From the NCBI GenBank assembly GCA_045603545.1, contig JAZUMG010000006.1:1-64000 (forward strand): DNA of 64,000 bases, written 5' to 3'. Position 1 is the stretch's first letter. Each line of letters opens with the position of its first letter. The position numbers and the translations under genes were made by a program. A model generated the notes under the pieces. That model was not told the origin of the DNA and made no database searches. It saw only the letters and a program-made list of their open reading frames with translations. Of this stretch, positions 16,993 through 25,906 are shown piece after piece. The DNA comes from CAAGNP01 sp045603545. Lineage in GTDB: Bacteria > Bacteroidota > Bacteroidia > Bacteroidales > UBA932.

Positions 16993-18273
16993 TTACCTCT
17001 TGGGCCACTGGAACAGGATGGTCAGCATTACCATCAGGCCGATAAGGATAGGGTAGTAAAGGTTTGGTATGATGGCCAGCGGAGATATGGCAGCGAGGCC
17101 GGAGGCCATCAGAAGCTGGGCTCCGTATGGGAGGACTCCCTGAATAAAGCACGAAGTTATATCCATCAAAGAGGCCGAGCGCTTCGGAGAAATGGCGTAT
17201 TTTTCAGAAAGTTCCTTGGCAATGGGACCAACAGTCAGTATGGCAATGGTATTGTTTGCGGTGCATATGTTTGCCACCGCTGTCAGGAAGGATATTGCCC
17301 CCTCTGCACCCCTCTTCCCCTTCACCTTCGATGAAAGGCTTTTTACAAGAATCTCCATTCCCCCCTTAAGTTCGACAATGGCCAGGAGACCACCTGCAAA
17401 CATTGTTACGAGAATCAGTTCGCACATCCCTTCAATCCCTTCACCCATAGAGGTGAGAATGGTGACCGGTGAGATATCTCCTGCCAGAAGACCGATGCTG
17501 CCGGCTACCGCGATTCCGATGATAAGTGTAAGCAACACATTTACCCCCATAAGGGCTACCGCAATGATGGTTATGTATGGTATAACCTTGAACCATTGGA
17601 TATTCTCAGCCACAGGTACTTCTGCCACAGCTTCCCATTGGAATATGTAAAGGATAAGGGTGATAATTGCAGCCGGGAGGATGATAAGGAAGTTTGTCTT
17701 GAATTTGTCTTTCATTTCACACCCCTGCGTCTGGGTAGCAGCAATGGTGGTGTCTGAGATGAATGAGAGGTTGTCTCCGAAAAATGCACCTCCCACCACA
17801 ATACCCACGAGCCAAGCGGGATCTGCACCAGTGGAGAGTGAGAGTTCTGAAACTATTGGGATGAGTGCCACAATGGTGCCCACTGATGTTCCGATGGACA
17901 TCGATATGAAGCAGGCTGCCAGGAAGAATCCTGCCGGGAGAAATGCGGAAGGGATATATTTGAGGGTGAGATCCACGGTGGCCTCAATGGCCCCAATCTC
18001 CTTCGCTACTGCTGCAAATGCACCGGCAAAGACGAAAATCCACACCATATAGAGGATTCTGGAGTTGGCGGCACCCTTTGAAAAGTGCTCCACCTTCTCT
18101 GCTATCCCTTTGCCCGGAGCAATCCCCACAGCATATATTCCTGCCAATAGAAAAGCTACCGCAATGGGTATTTTATAGAAGTCTCCAGCAATAATTGAGC
18201 TCGCCAGATATATGGCGAGCATCAATATTATGGGTGAAAAGGCAACAAGTCCCTTTCGTATATCCTGTCTCAT
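16993..18273 (-). CDS. nhaC: NhaC-family sodium/proton antiporter
   Basis: A 426-residue protein with roughly eleven hydrophobic segments over its whole length. It contains the polar membrane motifs FISMSIGTSVGT and GAFFGDNLSFISDTT, characteristic of the NhaC family, and a conserved ANNTIAIL stretch toward the C-terminus. The expected activity is Na+/H+ exchange, although some relatives exchange carboxylates or amino acids. The start is 12 bp after the stop of the secreted hydrolase gene, so it is probably the last gene of the SPFH-Arc-hydrolase unit. Confidence 0.85.
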   Translation of the reverse strand: MRQDIRKGLVAFSPIILMLAIYLASSIIAGDFYKIPIAVAFLLAGIYAVGIAPGKGIAEKVEHFSKGAANSRILYMVWIFVFAGAFAAVAKEIGAIEATVDLTLKYIPSAFLPAGFFLAACFISMSIGTSVGTIVALIPIVSELSLSTGADPAWLVGIVVGGAFFGDNLSFISDTTIAATQTQGCEMKDKFKTNFLIILPAAIITLILYIFQWEAVAEVPVAENIQWFKVIPYITIIAVALMGVNVLLTLIIGIAVAGSIGLLAGDISPVTILTSMGEGIEGMCELILVTMFAGGLLAIVELKGGMEILVKSLSSKVKGKRGAEGAISFLTAVANICTANNTIAILTVGPIAKELSEKYAISPKRSASLMDITSCFIQGVLPYGAQLLMASGLAAISPLAIIPNLYYPILIGLMVMLTILFQWPKR

Positions 18274-18285
18274 AAATGGTCCTCT

Positions 18286-19626
18286 TTATCTTGCGGCCGC
18301 AAAAGTAGTAATAAATCCTACAATTTCACCAAGAACTTCCGGGGCAATCGTCTCCTCGATATTGCCGTACTCAGTAGGGAGCCCTGTGGTGCAGTGCTGG
18401 AAGAGGTGGTTAAGTCCGTTGAACTTTACAATCTTTGCCTGTGGGTTTGCAGCAGCGATGGCATCCAGGTTCAAATCGCAGATCACCTGCGAATCTTTGG
18501 TGCCGTTGAGTGCAAGAATGGGAACCTTCACACCTTTGATGTCGGAAGTGGGATCGTATTTTATAAAATGGTACATCCAGGTGTCGAGCAATTGGTCTAC
18601 CGCTGCCTCCTGTCCCGGCATCATAGCCTCAATCTTTGCACGGAGTGCCGGATCATTCTCCTTGGAGGTCAATATAATATCGAACAGCACTCTGTTGGCG
18701 GCCACTATCTGCTCCACCTGTGCTGCAGGGATCCCTGAGGCCGAATATATTGCCCTTTGCTGCGAGGATAGGACCTTGTCACCGCTGACTCCGGGTCCTG
18801 CAAGGGATACTACGAAGTCACACTCTTCGCTTCGTGCTGCCACTATAAATGCGATGGCACCTCCTTCGCTGTGCCCTGCAATACCGGCAAGGGATATCTT
18901 GGAACGCGATTTGAGATAGTGCAGTGCTGCCTGGGCATCGTATGAAAGGTCTTGGGTAGTATTGCCTTGGGTGCTCCCCTCTGATTCCCCAATCCCACGG
19001 TCATCGTAGCGGAGTACCGCAATGCCTGCGCGGGTAAGGGCATCTGCAATGACCAGAAATGGCTTGTGTTCCATAAGCTCCTCATTGCGATCCTGGTAGC
19101 CGCTTCCTGAGACAAGCACCACTGCGGGGAATGGCCCGTTGCCCTGGGGCAATGTGAGGGTCCCTGCCAAGCGGATTCCGGCTTTCTCATTTTTGAAGAC
19201 TACCTGCTCCTCTCTATAAGGGTAGGGCTTGACTGGCTCCTGTGGACGCTTTGCAATGGGAATCTCTCCTCGGGTCAGTGCCATAGGGAATTCCATTCCA
19301 TATTGGGTAAGGGTGCCGGTAAATGAGTTCATCACAAGCATGCCTTTGTAGTCCATCTGGATGGAGCTCACCTTTAAGGTCAGGTTGAAACCGTCAAAGG
19401 TGACTGTATCGATGGGAAATCCCTTTACACCTTGATCAGGAATGGTCATAGTGGCCGAAAGGGTGCCGTTGGTTTCTGTAATTGTGAAGTATATGTCTAT
19501 GGCTGATGCCTGATTGTTCAGGGTCCCTTTCCAGGTGCCCAGTACTGTATGATGATTTGATGCATTGGCAGTCAAACCCAGGATTGACATCAGAACGGTA
19601 ACAACGATAAATACTCTCTTAAGCAT
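18286..19626 (-). CDS. Secreted alpha/beta hydrolase
   Basis: A 446-residue protein with a signal peptide (MLKRVFIVVTVLMSILGLTANA). Residues about 25-130 are a beta-rich region (VLGTWKGTLN), and the C-terminal 300 residues are an alpha/beta hydrolase. The nucleophile elbow is GHSEGG, the acid is likely the Asp in LNGTKDS, and the base the His in GLNHLF. An esterase or peptidase of the envelope is likely but the substrate is not evident. ATG 19626 was chosen because the upstream TTG lacks a signal sequence; it overlaps the small gene upstream by 8 bp. Confidence 0.85.
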   Translation of the reverse strand: MLKRVFIVVTVLMSILGLTANASNHHTVLGTWKGTLNNQASAIDIYFTITETNGTLSATMTIPDQGVKGFPIDTVTFDGFNLTLKVSSIQMDYKGMLVMNSFTGTLTQYGMEFPMALTRGEIPIAKRPQEPVKPYPYREEQVVFKNEKAGIRLAGTLTLPQGNGPFPAVVLVSGSGYQDRNEELMEHKPFLVIADALTRAGIAVLRYDDRGIGESEGSTQGNTTQDLSYDAQAALHYLKSRSKISLAGIAGHSEGGAIAFIVAARSEECDFVVSLAGPGVSGDKVLSSQQRAIYSASGIPAAQVEQIVAANRVLFDIILTSKENDPALRAKIEAMMPGQEAAVDQLLDTWMYHFIKYDPTSDIKGVKVPILALNGTKDSQVICDLNLDAIAAANPQAKIVKFNGLNHLFQHCTTGLPTEYGNIEETIAPEVLGEIVGFITTFAAAR

Positions 19627-19801
19627 CTGTGTCCCCCTTTTTCTTTTTTTCGCGACCGCTGCGGCGGAGTGCATCTGCAATAATCCACTGAAGCTGGCCG
19701 TTGACGCTTCTGAATTCGTCAGCGGCCCACTTCTCCAGTGATTCCATCGTCGCAGAATCTATCCGAAGTATGAAACTTTTGGTATCTTTTTTCTCTGCCA
19801 C
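19619..19801 (-). CDS. Small Arc-like protein
   Basis: Sixty residues. The core KSFILRIDSATMESLEKWA followed by an RSVNGQLQWIIADALRRS helix fits an Arc/MetJ ribbon-helix-helix DNA-binding fold, and the tail is strongly basic (GREKKKKGD). It lies 11 bp after the SPFH gene and its stop overlaps the start of the hydrolase gene by 8 bp. It could be a regulator of this unit; an antitoxin role is possible but no toxin gene is beside it. Confidence 0.7.
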   Translation of the reverse strand: MAEKKDTKSFILRIDSATMESLEKWAADEFRSVNGQLQWIIADALRRSGREKKKKGDTDA

Positions 19802-19812
19802 GGTGATGGGGA

Positions 19813-20763
19813 TTAGTTATACAATGTTCCTGTATTTACCACTGGCTGAGCCTGTTCGTCAGAGCAAAGAACTACAAGAAGGTTGCTTACCATAGCAGCT
19901 TTCTTATCGTCATCAAGATCTACGATATTTTCGTCTGCAAGTTTGTCAAGGGCCATTTTGACCATTGACACGGCTCCTTCGACGATCTTTTCACGTGCAG
20001 ATATTACTGCTGAAGCCTGTTGGCGACGGAGCATTACTGCTGCGATCTCAGGTGCATATGCCAGATAGTTGATGCGGGCCTCCACCACTTCGATACCTGC
20101 CATTGCAAGTCTTTCATTAAGATGGTTTTCAAGAATCTCATTGATCTCCTCACCACCTGAACGGAGGGTAAGTTCAGCCGAGTCGCCTTCGTTATTGTCG
20201 TAGTTGTAGTGGGTAGCCACCTGACGAAGTGCTGCATCTGACTGTATATTTACATAATTTTCAAAAGCTTTCATTATCGATGAAACAGTTGTTACACCTG
20301 TGGCAACATTGCTGGCCATGGTCTGTGAGTCAATTTCGAACATAGCTTTATAAGTGTCTTTCAGTTTCCATACGAGTACAAGGCCCACCATAATGGGGTT
20401 ACCACCCTTGTCGTTCACCTTGATAGGTGCCACGTCGAGGTTACGGGCACGCATAGACAGTTTTTTCTTGGCATAGAATGGATTTACCCAGTGGAAGCCT
20501 GTTTTGGTAAATGATCCGTCATACTTACCGAAGAAAACCATAACCCTCGCCTCGTTTGGCTCAAGCTGCATATATCCGAACAATGCGATGAACCAGAAAA
20601 GGCCCAAAACTATAGAGGTGATGGCAATGACTGTGGCACTTGACGAATAGTAGGCTACAAGTGCGATAATGGCAGGGATAACGATAATGTGGCATAGCAG
20701 CATAAGAAAACCGCTCATTATGAATCCGTTGAATACTTTTTCCTGGTTGATGATCTCTTTCAT
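19813..20763 (-). CDS. SPFH/band-7 domain membrane protein
   Basis: A 316-residue stomatin/flotillin-like protein. Two hydrophobic segments lie in residues 13-65, followed by the band-7 domain (NEARVMVFFGKYDG to the IEVVEARINYLAYAPEIA region). A helical part after it (QQASAVISAREKIVEGAV) probably drives oligomerisation. Such proteins organise membrane microdomains and often partner proteases; no NfeD-type protease is present here, so the partner is unclear. It is first in a unit with the Arc-like and hydrolase genes. Confidence 0.85.
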   Translation of the reverse strand: MKEIINQEKVFNGFIMSGFLMLLCHIIVIPAIIALVAYYSSSATVIAITSIVLGLFWFIALFGYMQLEPNEARVMVFFGKYDGSFTKTGFHWVNPFYAKKKLSMRARNLDVAPIKVNDKGGNPIMVGLVLVWKLKDTYKAMFEIDSQTMASNVATGVTTVSSIMKAFENYVNIQSDAALRQVATHYNYDNNEGDSAELTLRSGGEEINEILENHLNERLAMAGIEVVEARINYLAYAPEIAAVMLRRQQASAVISAREKIVEGAVSMVKMALDKLADENIVDLDDDKKAAMVSNLLVVLCSDEQAQPVVNTGTLYN

Positions 20764-20808
20764 AATAGTTAAAGTTAAATTTGATTGGTTGATATCATTT
20801 TGATATTA

Positions 20809-20840
20809 CAAAGATATAAAGGGGGATTTTGTGATGCAAA
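20809..20840 (-). promoter_or_regulatory. Promoter of the SPFH unit
   Basis: On the minus strand TTTG (20837-20840), 20-bp spacer, TATCTTTG (20809-20816), with a 45-nt leader to the ATG. An excellent consensus match. Confidence 0.75.
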
Positions 20841-20855
20841 TTTTTTTCAAATATT

Positions 20856-20885
20856 TTTGATTACAGATTATAAGTGCTAAATTTG
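20856..20885 (+). promoter_or_regulatory. Candidate promoter of metX
   Basis: TTTG (20856-20859), 18-bp spacer, TAAATTTG (20878-20885). It would give a leader of about 150 nt before the metX ATG. The leader contains two hairpins: CTATGC...TGCAAC/GTTGCATAG around 20925-20952 and CATCC/GGATG near 21001-21013. I could not match it to SAM-I or SAM-II riboswitch consensus. Confidence 0.5.
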
Positions 20886-21041
20886 TCACACAAATGAAAA
20901 AGGGATACTTCATATCAGCTATGTCTATGCGAATGCAACGCTAAGTTGCATAGATTTCCCCATTATATATACTCTAATTACATATTTTGTTTATTTGTGT
21001 CATCCGTCAGGATGGTTCGCTTTATATTGACAGAGATACTT

Positions 21042-22106
21042 ATGATTTATAACGAATATATACATAGTGATAGATTTGAATTTGAAGCAGGAGGTGAGCT
21101 GCAGGGTCTCAAGGTGGCTTACCATACCTCCCCTTTCAAATATGACCCGTCAGAAGGTAAGAAAGTGATATGGATATGTCACGCCCTCACAGCCAATTCT
21201 GATGCAGAGGATTGGTGGCCCGAACTGGTAGGTCCTGGGAGGCTCTTCGATACAGAAAAGTATTTTGTGGTTTGTGCCAATATGCTCGGGTCCCCATACG
21301 GTTCGTCTGGTCCGGCACATATGGAGCCTGGACACTATCTGGACTTTCCTAAAGTTACAGTAAGGGATATAGTAAGGGCAAATGATCTGGTACGACGACA
21401 TCTTGGGATCGGGAAAGTGGATCTTCTGGTAGGGGGCTCCATAGGTGGTTTTCAGGCACTGGAGTGGTCTGTCAGTTGTCCCGATCTGTTTGAAGAGGTG
21501 ATCTTCATAGCGTGCGGAGCGGTAGAGACCCCCTGGCTGGCAGCATCGATAGAGTCGCAGCGGATGGCCCTTGAAGCCGATGCCAACTTCAGAAAGCAGA
21601 TCTCTCCCGAAGCTCCATATATGGGTTTGAGATGTGCCCGCTCGATAGCTCTTATTTCATACAGAAGTTATGATGGATATAATCTCACTCAGGAAGAGAA
21701 AGATGAAGATTTTCTTTTTTCACAAAGGGCAGGTTCTTATCAGAGATATCAGGGTAAAAAGCTGTCCGACCGCTTCGATGCTTACTCCTATTATTATCTG
21801 GGCCTCTCGGTGGACAGTCATAATGTAGGACGTGGACGCGGAGGAGTGGAGAGGGCCCTTTCAGGTGTCAAGGCGCATGCTACCGTGGTAGGGATAGACA
21901 GTGATGCCCTGTTCCCCGTATGTGAGCAAAAGAGGATAGCTGCAGCCATCCCGGGTGCCCGATACTACGAAATCACCTCCAGATTCGGACACGACGGCTT
22001 CCTGCTCGAGTATGAGCAGCTGACAGAGATTATAGGGCCGCTGTTGGCTAATGGAGCGACGCAGCGTTTAGAGGTCGATTGTGCTGCGTCGGTACAGGAA
22101 AAATGA
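21042..22106 (+). CDS. metX: Homoserine O-acetyltransferase
   Basis: A 354-residue alpha/beta-hydrolase-fold acyltransferase making O-acetylhomoserine from homoserine and acetyl-CoA. The nucleophile lies in GGSIGGFQALEW, the acid in GIDSDALFP and the base in FGHDGFLLE, as in MetX. ATG 21042 (MIYNEYIHSDRF) was chosen; ATG 21012 and a TTG at 20946 are in frame but would add a tail not expected in the family. It heads metX-thrA-metY-asd. A succinyl specificity cannot be excluded from sequence alone, but the downstream metY fits the acetyl route. Confidence 0.9.
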   Translation: MIYNEYIHSDRFEFEAGGELQGLKVAYHTSPFKYDPSEGKKVIWICHALTANSDAEDWWPELVGPGRLFDTEKYFVVCANMLGSPYGSSGPAHMEPGHYLDFPKVTVRDIVRANDLVRRHLGIGKVDLLVGGSIGGFQALEWSVSCPDLFEEVIFIACGAVETPWLAASIESQRMALEADANFRKQISPEAPYMGLRCARSIALISYRSYDGYNLTQEEKDEDFLFSQRAGSYQRYQGKKLSDRFDAYSYYYLGLSVDSHNVGRGRGGVERALSGVKAHATVVGIDSDALFPVCEQKRIAAAIPGARYYEITSRFGHDGFLLEYEQLTEIIGPLLANGATQRLEVDCAASVQEK

Positions 22107-22168
22107 AGTTTATCAGTTAAAACCAGGTGCGACGCAGTGAATTGGTAAGAAAAACAATGCGTCGCGAT
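22055..22168. repeat. Repeated CGACGCAG/CTGCGTCG motifs at the metX-thrA junction
   Basis: GCGACGCAG occurs near 22056 and 22128, and complementary GCTGCGTCG/GCGTCGCG near 22083 and 22159. Pairs can form hairpins across the 74-bp gap, including one between 22083 and 22137. This may be an attenuator or mRNA processing site. Confidence 0.45.
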
Positions 22169-22180
22169 AAAAAGAGTCAT

Positions 22181-24616
22181 ATGCAAGTTTTAAAATTTGG
22201 TGGCACTTCGGTGGCCAATGCCAAAAATATAACAAATGTGGTGGAGATTGTGACCAAAGCTCTCGAGAGGGACCGTACTTTGGTGGTGAGTTCTGCCATC
22301 AGCGGATGTACCGACAAACTTATCAGTATCGGTAATCTAGCCGCTCAGAGAAATGATGAGTATAAGGTACTGATCGACGATCTTCAGCAGAAGCATTATG
22401 AGATAATATCGGACCTTCTCCCTGTAGAGAGGCAGCCGGAAGCCAGGGACAAAGTAGATGAAGTATTCGATTCGCTTAAAGCCATCACACTGGGTGTCAC
22501 CCTTTTGGGTGAACTGAGCTTGACCAGCCTGGATGCTATCCAGAGCTGTGGAGAGCTCCTCTCTACCAAGATCATAACCATCAAGTTCCTCTCTATGGGT
22601 ATATCAGCCAAATGGCTTGACTCCAGAGAGATAGTGAAGACAAGATGTGAAAATGGTACTAATGTGGTGGATACATCACGCACTTATGCTAATATTGAGA
22701 GTGTTCTGGATAAGTATCCCCAAAACCAGCTCTTTATCGTCCCTGGTTTTATAGCCTCAGATTTTCAGGGGAGGACCACCACTCTCGGTCGCGGTGGCTC
22801 GGACTATACAGCATCCCTTTTTGCTGTGGGGTCACACGCGAGAGTGCTGGAGATATGGACCGATGTACCTGGTATGATGACATCAAATCCCAAGATAGTT
22901 CCATCTGCCAGGACGATCCCTCACATCTCATACAGGGCAGCCCTCGAGCTTTCTCACTTTGGTGCCAAAGTGATCTATCCCCCTACCATACAGCCGGTAG
23001 TATCTGAAGGTATCCCTATCTATGTAAAAGATACTTTCCATCCCGAGGCTCACGGAACATTGATAGAGAAAAATCCTCCTCGTGCGAAGGAGAAGGTGAT
23101 GGGAATCTCCAACTCTGACAATATAGCTCTGATCTCTCTTGAGGGGAGCGGTATGGTGGGAATCCCCGGCTTCTCCAGCAGACTTTTCGATACCCTGAGC
23201 CGTAACGATATCAATATCATACTCATTACCCAAGCCTCATCGGTACATACCATGTGTATTGCGATAGCTGAAAAAGATGCGCAGAAGGCGAAAGAGGCGG
23301 CAGACAGATGCTTTGCGTACGAGATCTCTCTGGGGAAACTCTCGCCACTGAAGGTGGAGACAGGGTACTCGATAGTATGTCTGGTGGGTGACGATATACT
23401 AAACCAGATAGGTGCTACCGGAAGGATGTTTGCAGCTCTCGGAAAGCACAGCATCGCGATAAGGGCGACAGCCCAGGGGTCATCCGAGAGGAATATCTCG
23501 GTGATCGTACCCTCCAAATATGTGAATCCGGCCATCAGACACATACATCACGAATTTTTCGGAAAGAGCACAACCAAGGAGGTGAATCTATTCATAGCAG
23601 GATGCGGAGTAGTGGGCAAGGCGCTGGTCAAACTGCTCAGAGAGAATGGCTCCGCTATCGAATACCGCACCGGGAAGAGACTGAAAGTGGTGGCATTGGC
23701 CAATAGCAGCAGATATCTGTTCGAGCCTGCCGGACTCGAACTGGAGAGTATCGGGGAGAGACTGGCTGCAGAGGGGATCCCTACCACCGACGGGCTCTTC
23801 TTCGAGAAGCTCCACTCTACAGCGATGGACAACTCCATCTTTGTAGACTGCACTGCAAGCCTCGAAGTACCATTGCGCTATGCGCAGCTTCTCAGGGGCA
23901 AATATTCGATAGTGGCTTGCAACAAAATCGGTTTTGCAATGCCTTATCCCTATTATGCGGAGGTTATCTCTGCGGCCCGTGAAAATGGGGTGAGTATCAG
24001 GTTTGAGACCACTGTCGGTGCTGCCCTCCCGATTCTTGAGACCATCACACGAAGTGTAAACAGCGGTGATGGGATAGTGAAGATGGAGGCGGTCGTATCG
24101 GGGACATTGAACTATATCTTCTCGATGTATCGCGGCGGAGAGGGGGGGACCTTTGCAGAGGTGGTGGCCAGAGCCAAGGAACTTGGTTATACCGAGCCCG
24201 ATCCGATGATAGACCTCAGTGGAGTGGATGTATTGCGCAAGCTGATAATATCTGCCAGATGTGCCGGTATCCCTCTGGAGGAGAGCGATGTGGAGAGGGT
24301 GCCGCTTCTCCCTCATCACGATCTGAAGAGGTGTGAAGAGTATTTTGCAGAGCGCTACAGGCGCAATAAATCTGAAGGGAAGGTGGACCGCTTCGTGGCA
24401 TCGCTGGTGCGTGATCCCGAGACCCCTCTTGGCTACAGGGCCCGTATCGGGCTGGAGGCATTGCCATTGGACCATCCATTTGCATCCCTTGTAGGTACAG
24501 ACAACTCCTTCGTGCTGCAGAGCACTTTCTATCCGTCACCTCAGGTGATAAAAGGTGCAGGCGCCGGAGCCGAGCAGACAGCATCGGGGGTATTGAATGA
24601 TATATTGTTTGTGTAA
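22181..24616 (+). CDS. thrA: Bifunctional aspartokinase/homoserine dehydrogenase
   Basis: An 811-residue fusion catalysing the first and third steps of the aspartate pathway. The kinase starts with KFGGTSV and has GRGGSDYTASL; two ACT-like regulatory domains occupy about residues 300-460 (GIPGFSSRLFDTL); homoserine dehydrogenase begins near residue 470 with the NAD(P) loop AGCGVVGKAL. ATG 22181 places KFGGTS at the normal distance; upstream GTG 22127 and ATG 22157 are in frame but unlikely. Feedback inhibition by threonine or related amino acids is expected from the ACT domains. Confidence 0.95.
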   Translation: MQVLKFGGTSVANAKNITNVVEIVTKALERDRTLVVSSAISGCTDKLISIGNLAAQRNDEYKVLIDDLQQKHYEIISDLLPVERQPEARDKVDEVFDSLKAITLGVTLLGELSLTSLDAIQSCGELLSTKIITIKFLSMGISAKWLDSREIVKTRCENGTNVVDTSRTYANIESVLDKYPQNQLFIVPGFIASDFQGRTTTLGRGGSDYTASLFAVGSHARVLEIWTDVPGMMTSNPKIVPSARTIPHISYRAALELSHFGAKVIYPPTIQPVVSEGIPIYVKDTFHPEAHGTLIEKNPPRAKEKVMGISNSDNIALISLEGSGMVGIPGFSSRLFDTLSRNDINIILITQASSVHTMCIAIAEKDAQKAKEAADRCFAYEISLGKLSPLKVETGYSIVCLVGDDILNQIGATGRMFAALGKHSIAIRATAQGSSERNISVIVPSKYVNPAIRHIHHEFFGKSTTKEVNLFIAGCGVVGKALVKLLRENGSAIEYRTGKRLKVVALANSSRYLFEPAGLELESIGERLAAEGIPTTDGLFFEKLHSTAMDNSIFVDCTASLEVPLRYAQLLRGKYSIVACNKIGFAMPYPYYAEVISAARENGVSIRFETTVGAALPILETITRSVNSGDGIVKMEAVVSGTLNYIFSMYRGGEGGTFAEVVARAKELGYTEPDPMIDLSGVDVLRKLIISARCAGIPLEESDVERVPLLPHHDLKRCEEYFAERYRRNKSEGKVDRFVASLVRDPETPLGYRARIGLEALPLDHPFASLVGTDNSFVLQSTFYPSPQVIKGAGAGAEQTASGVLNDILFV

Positions 24617-24626
24617 GTTTTTCGAT

Positions 24627-25901
24627 ATGGAAAGAGAATATAAATTTGAAACACTGCAAGTGAGGGCGGGTCAGGAGATAGATCCCGTCTCAAAGGGGAC
24701 AGCTGTCCCCATCTACCAGAGTACAGCATATACATTTGACGATATGCAGTATGGGGCAGATCTTTTTGCCCTCAAGAAACCCGGAAACATATATACCCGT
24801 ATTACAAATACCACCAATGAGGTGTTTGAGAAGAGGATGGCAGCGCTGGAGGGTGGCGTCGCCGGTGTCGCTACAGCATCAGGACAGTCGGCCGTCTTTT
24901 TGAGTATTACCAATATATGCTCAGCAGGGGACAATATCGTCGCTTCACCATTTCTGTATGGCGGCACTTTTACCCTGTTCGCTATCTCGCTCAGGGATAT
25001 GGGGATAGAGGTGAGGTTTGCCCCCGGTGACAAGTGTGACGATATAGAGCCCCTTATCGATGGGAGGACCAAGGCTGTCTATCTGGAGAATCTCGGTAAT
25101 CCTGCATTCAATGTGCCGGACTATGAGCCTATTATAGAGATGGCGCACCGTCGTGGCATCTGTGTGATGGTGGACAATACCTTCGGGTGTGGCGGATACC
25201 TTTTCAGACCGATAGAGTGGGGGGCGAATGTAGTGATACACTCCGCTACCAAATGGATATGCGGTCACGGCACATCCCTGGGTGGGGTAGTAGTGGATGG
25301 TGGAAACTTCGAGTGGAGTGAAAAGAAATACCCGTTGCTTGCGGCCCCAGCGGAGAGTTATCACGGACTGGTGTATAAAGAGGTGTTCGGCAATGCTGCT
25401 TTTGCAGGGCGTGTCAGGGTGGACGGGCTCCGTAATTTCGGTCCGTCTGCATCACCATTCAACTCGTTTCTGATGCTTCAGGGGCTTGAGACCCTCTCCC
25501 TGAGGGCCCAAAGGTGTTGTGACAATACCCTCGCTCTGGCGCAGTGGCTGGAGGGGCACGAGGCTATAGAGAGTGTAAATTATCCCGGCTTGAAGAGCAA
25601 TCCTTACCACACACTTGCCTGCAAGTATCTCCAGCACGGCTTTGGTGGTGTCCTCACATTCAGGGTGAAGAGTGGATTTGAAGGGGCAGCTGAGCTGGTA
25701 AGCAAGCTCGAACTGATTCTGCACGTGGGGAGTGTGGGTGATTCAAAATCTCTGATAGTTCACCCTGCTTCCACTACACATTCCCAATTGTCGGAGTCTG
25801 AGAGGGTAGCAGCCGGGGTTTATCCCAATATGCTCCGTCTCTCTGTCGGCATAGAGAATATTGATGATTTGATTTACGATTTGGATAACGCTTTAAAATA
25901 G
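24627..25901 (+). CDS. metY: O-acetylhomoserine sulfhydrylase (MetY type)
   Basis: A 424-residue PLP enzyme of the Cys/Met metabolism family, converting O-acetylhomoserine plus sulfide to homocysteine. The PLP lysine is in HSATKWICGHG, and VMVDNTFGCGG precedes it. The LIVHPASTTHSQL stretch near the C-terminus and the length separate it from the shorter cystathionine gamma-synthases. ATG 24627 lies 10 bp after thrA; an in-frame ATG at 24597 would overlap thrA. The position behind metX supports direct sulfhydrylation. Confidence 0.92.
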   Translation: MEREYKFETLQVRAGQEIDPVSKGTAVPIYQSTAYTFDDMQYGADLFALKKPGNIYTRITNTTNEVFEKRMAALEGGVAGVATASGQSAVFLSITNICSAGDNIVASPFLYGGTFTLFAISLRDMGIEVRFAPGDKCDDIEPLIDGRTKAVYLENLGNPAFNVPDYEPIIEMAHRRGICVMVDNTFGCGGYLFRPIEWGANVVIHSATKWICGHGTSLGGVVVDGGNFEWSEKKYPLLAAPAESYHGLVYKEVFGNAAFAGRVRVDGLRNFGPSASPFNSFLMLQGLETLSLRAQRCCDNTLALAQWLEGHEAIESVNYPGLKSNPYHTLACKYLQHGFGGVLTFRVKSGFEGAAELVSKLELILHVGSVGDSKSLIVHPASTTHSQLSESERVAAGVYPNMLRLSVGIENIDDLIYDLDNALK

Positions 25902-25906
25902 AGAGT

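Noticed and set aside
19619..19801. Toxin-antitoxin pair with the neighbouring gene
   Set aside because: The small protein could be an antitoxin by fold, but neither neighbour resembles a toxin.
20878..20960. SAM-II riboswitch upstream of metX
   Set aside because: An AATGAAAAAGGG stretch resembles the 3' part, but the required P1 stem and pseudoknot partners are missing.
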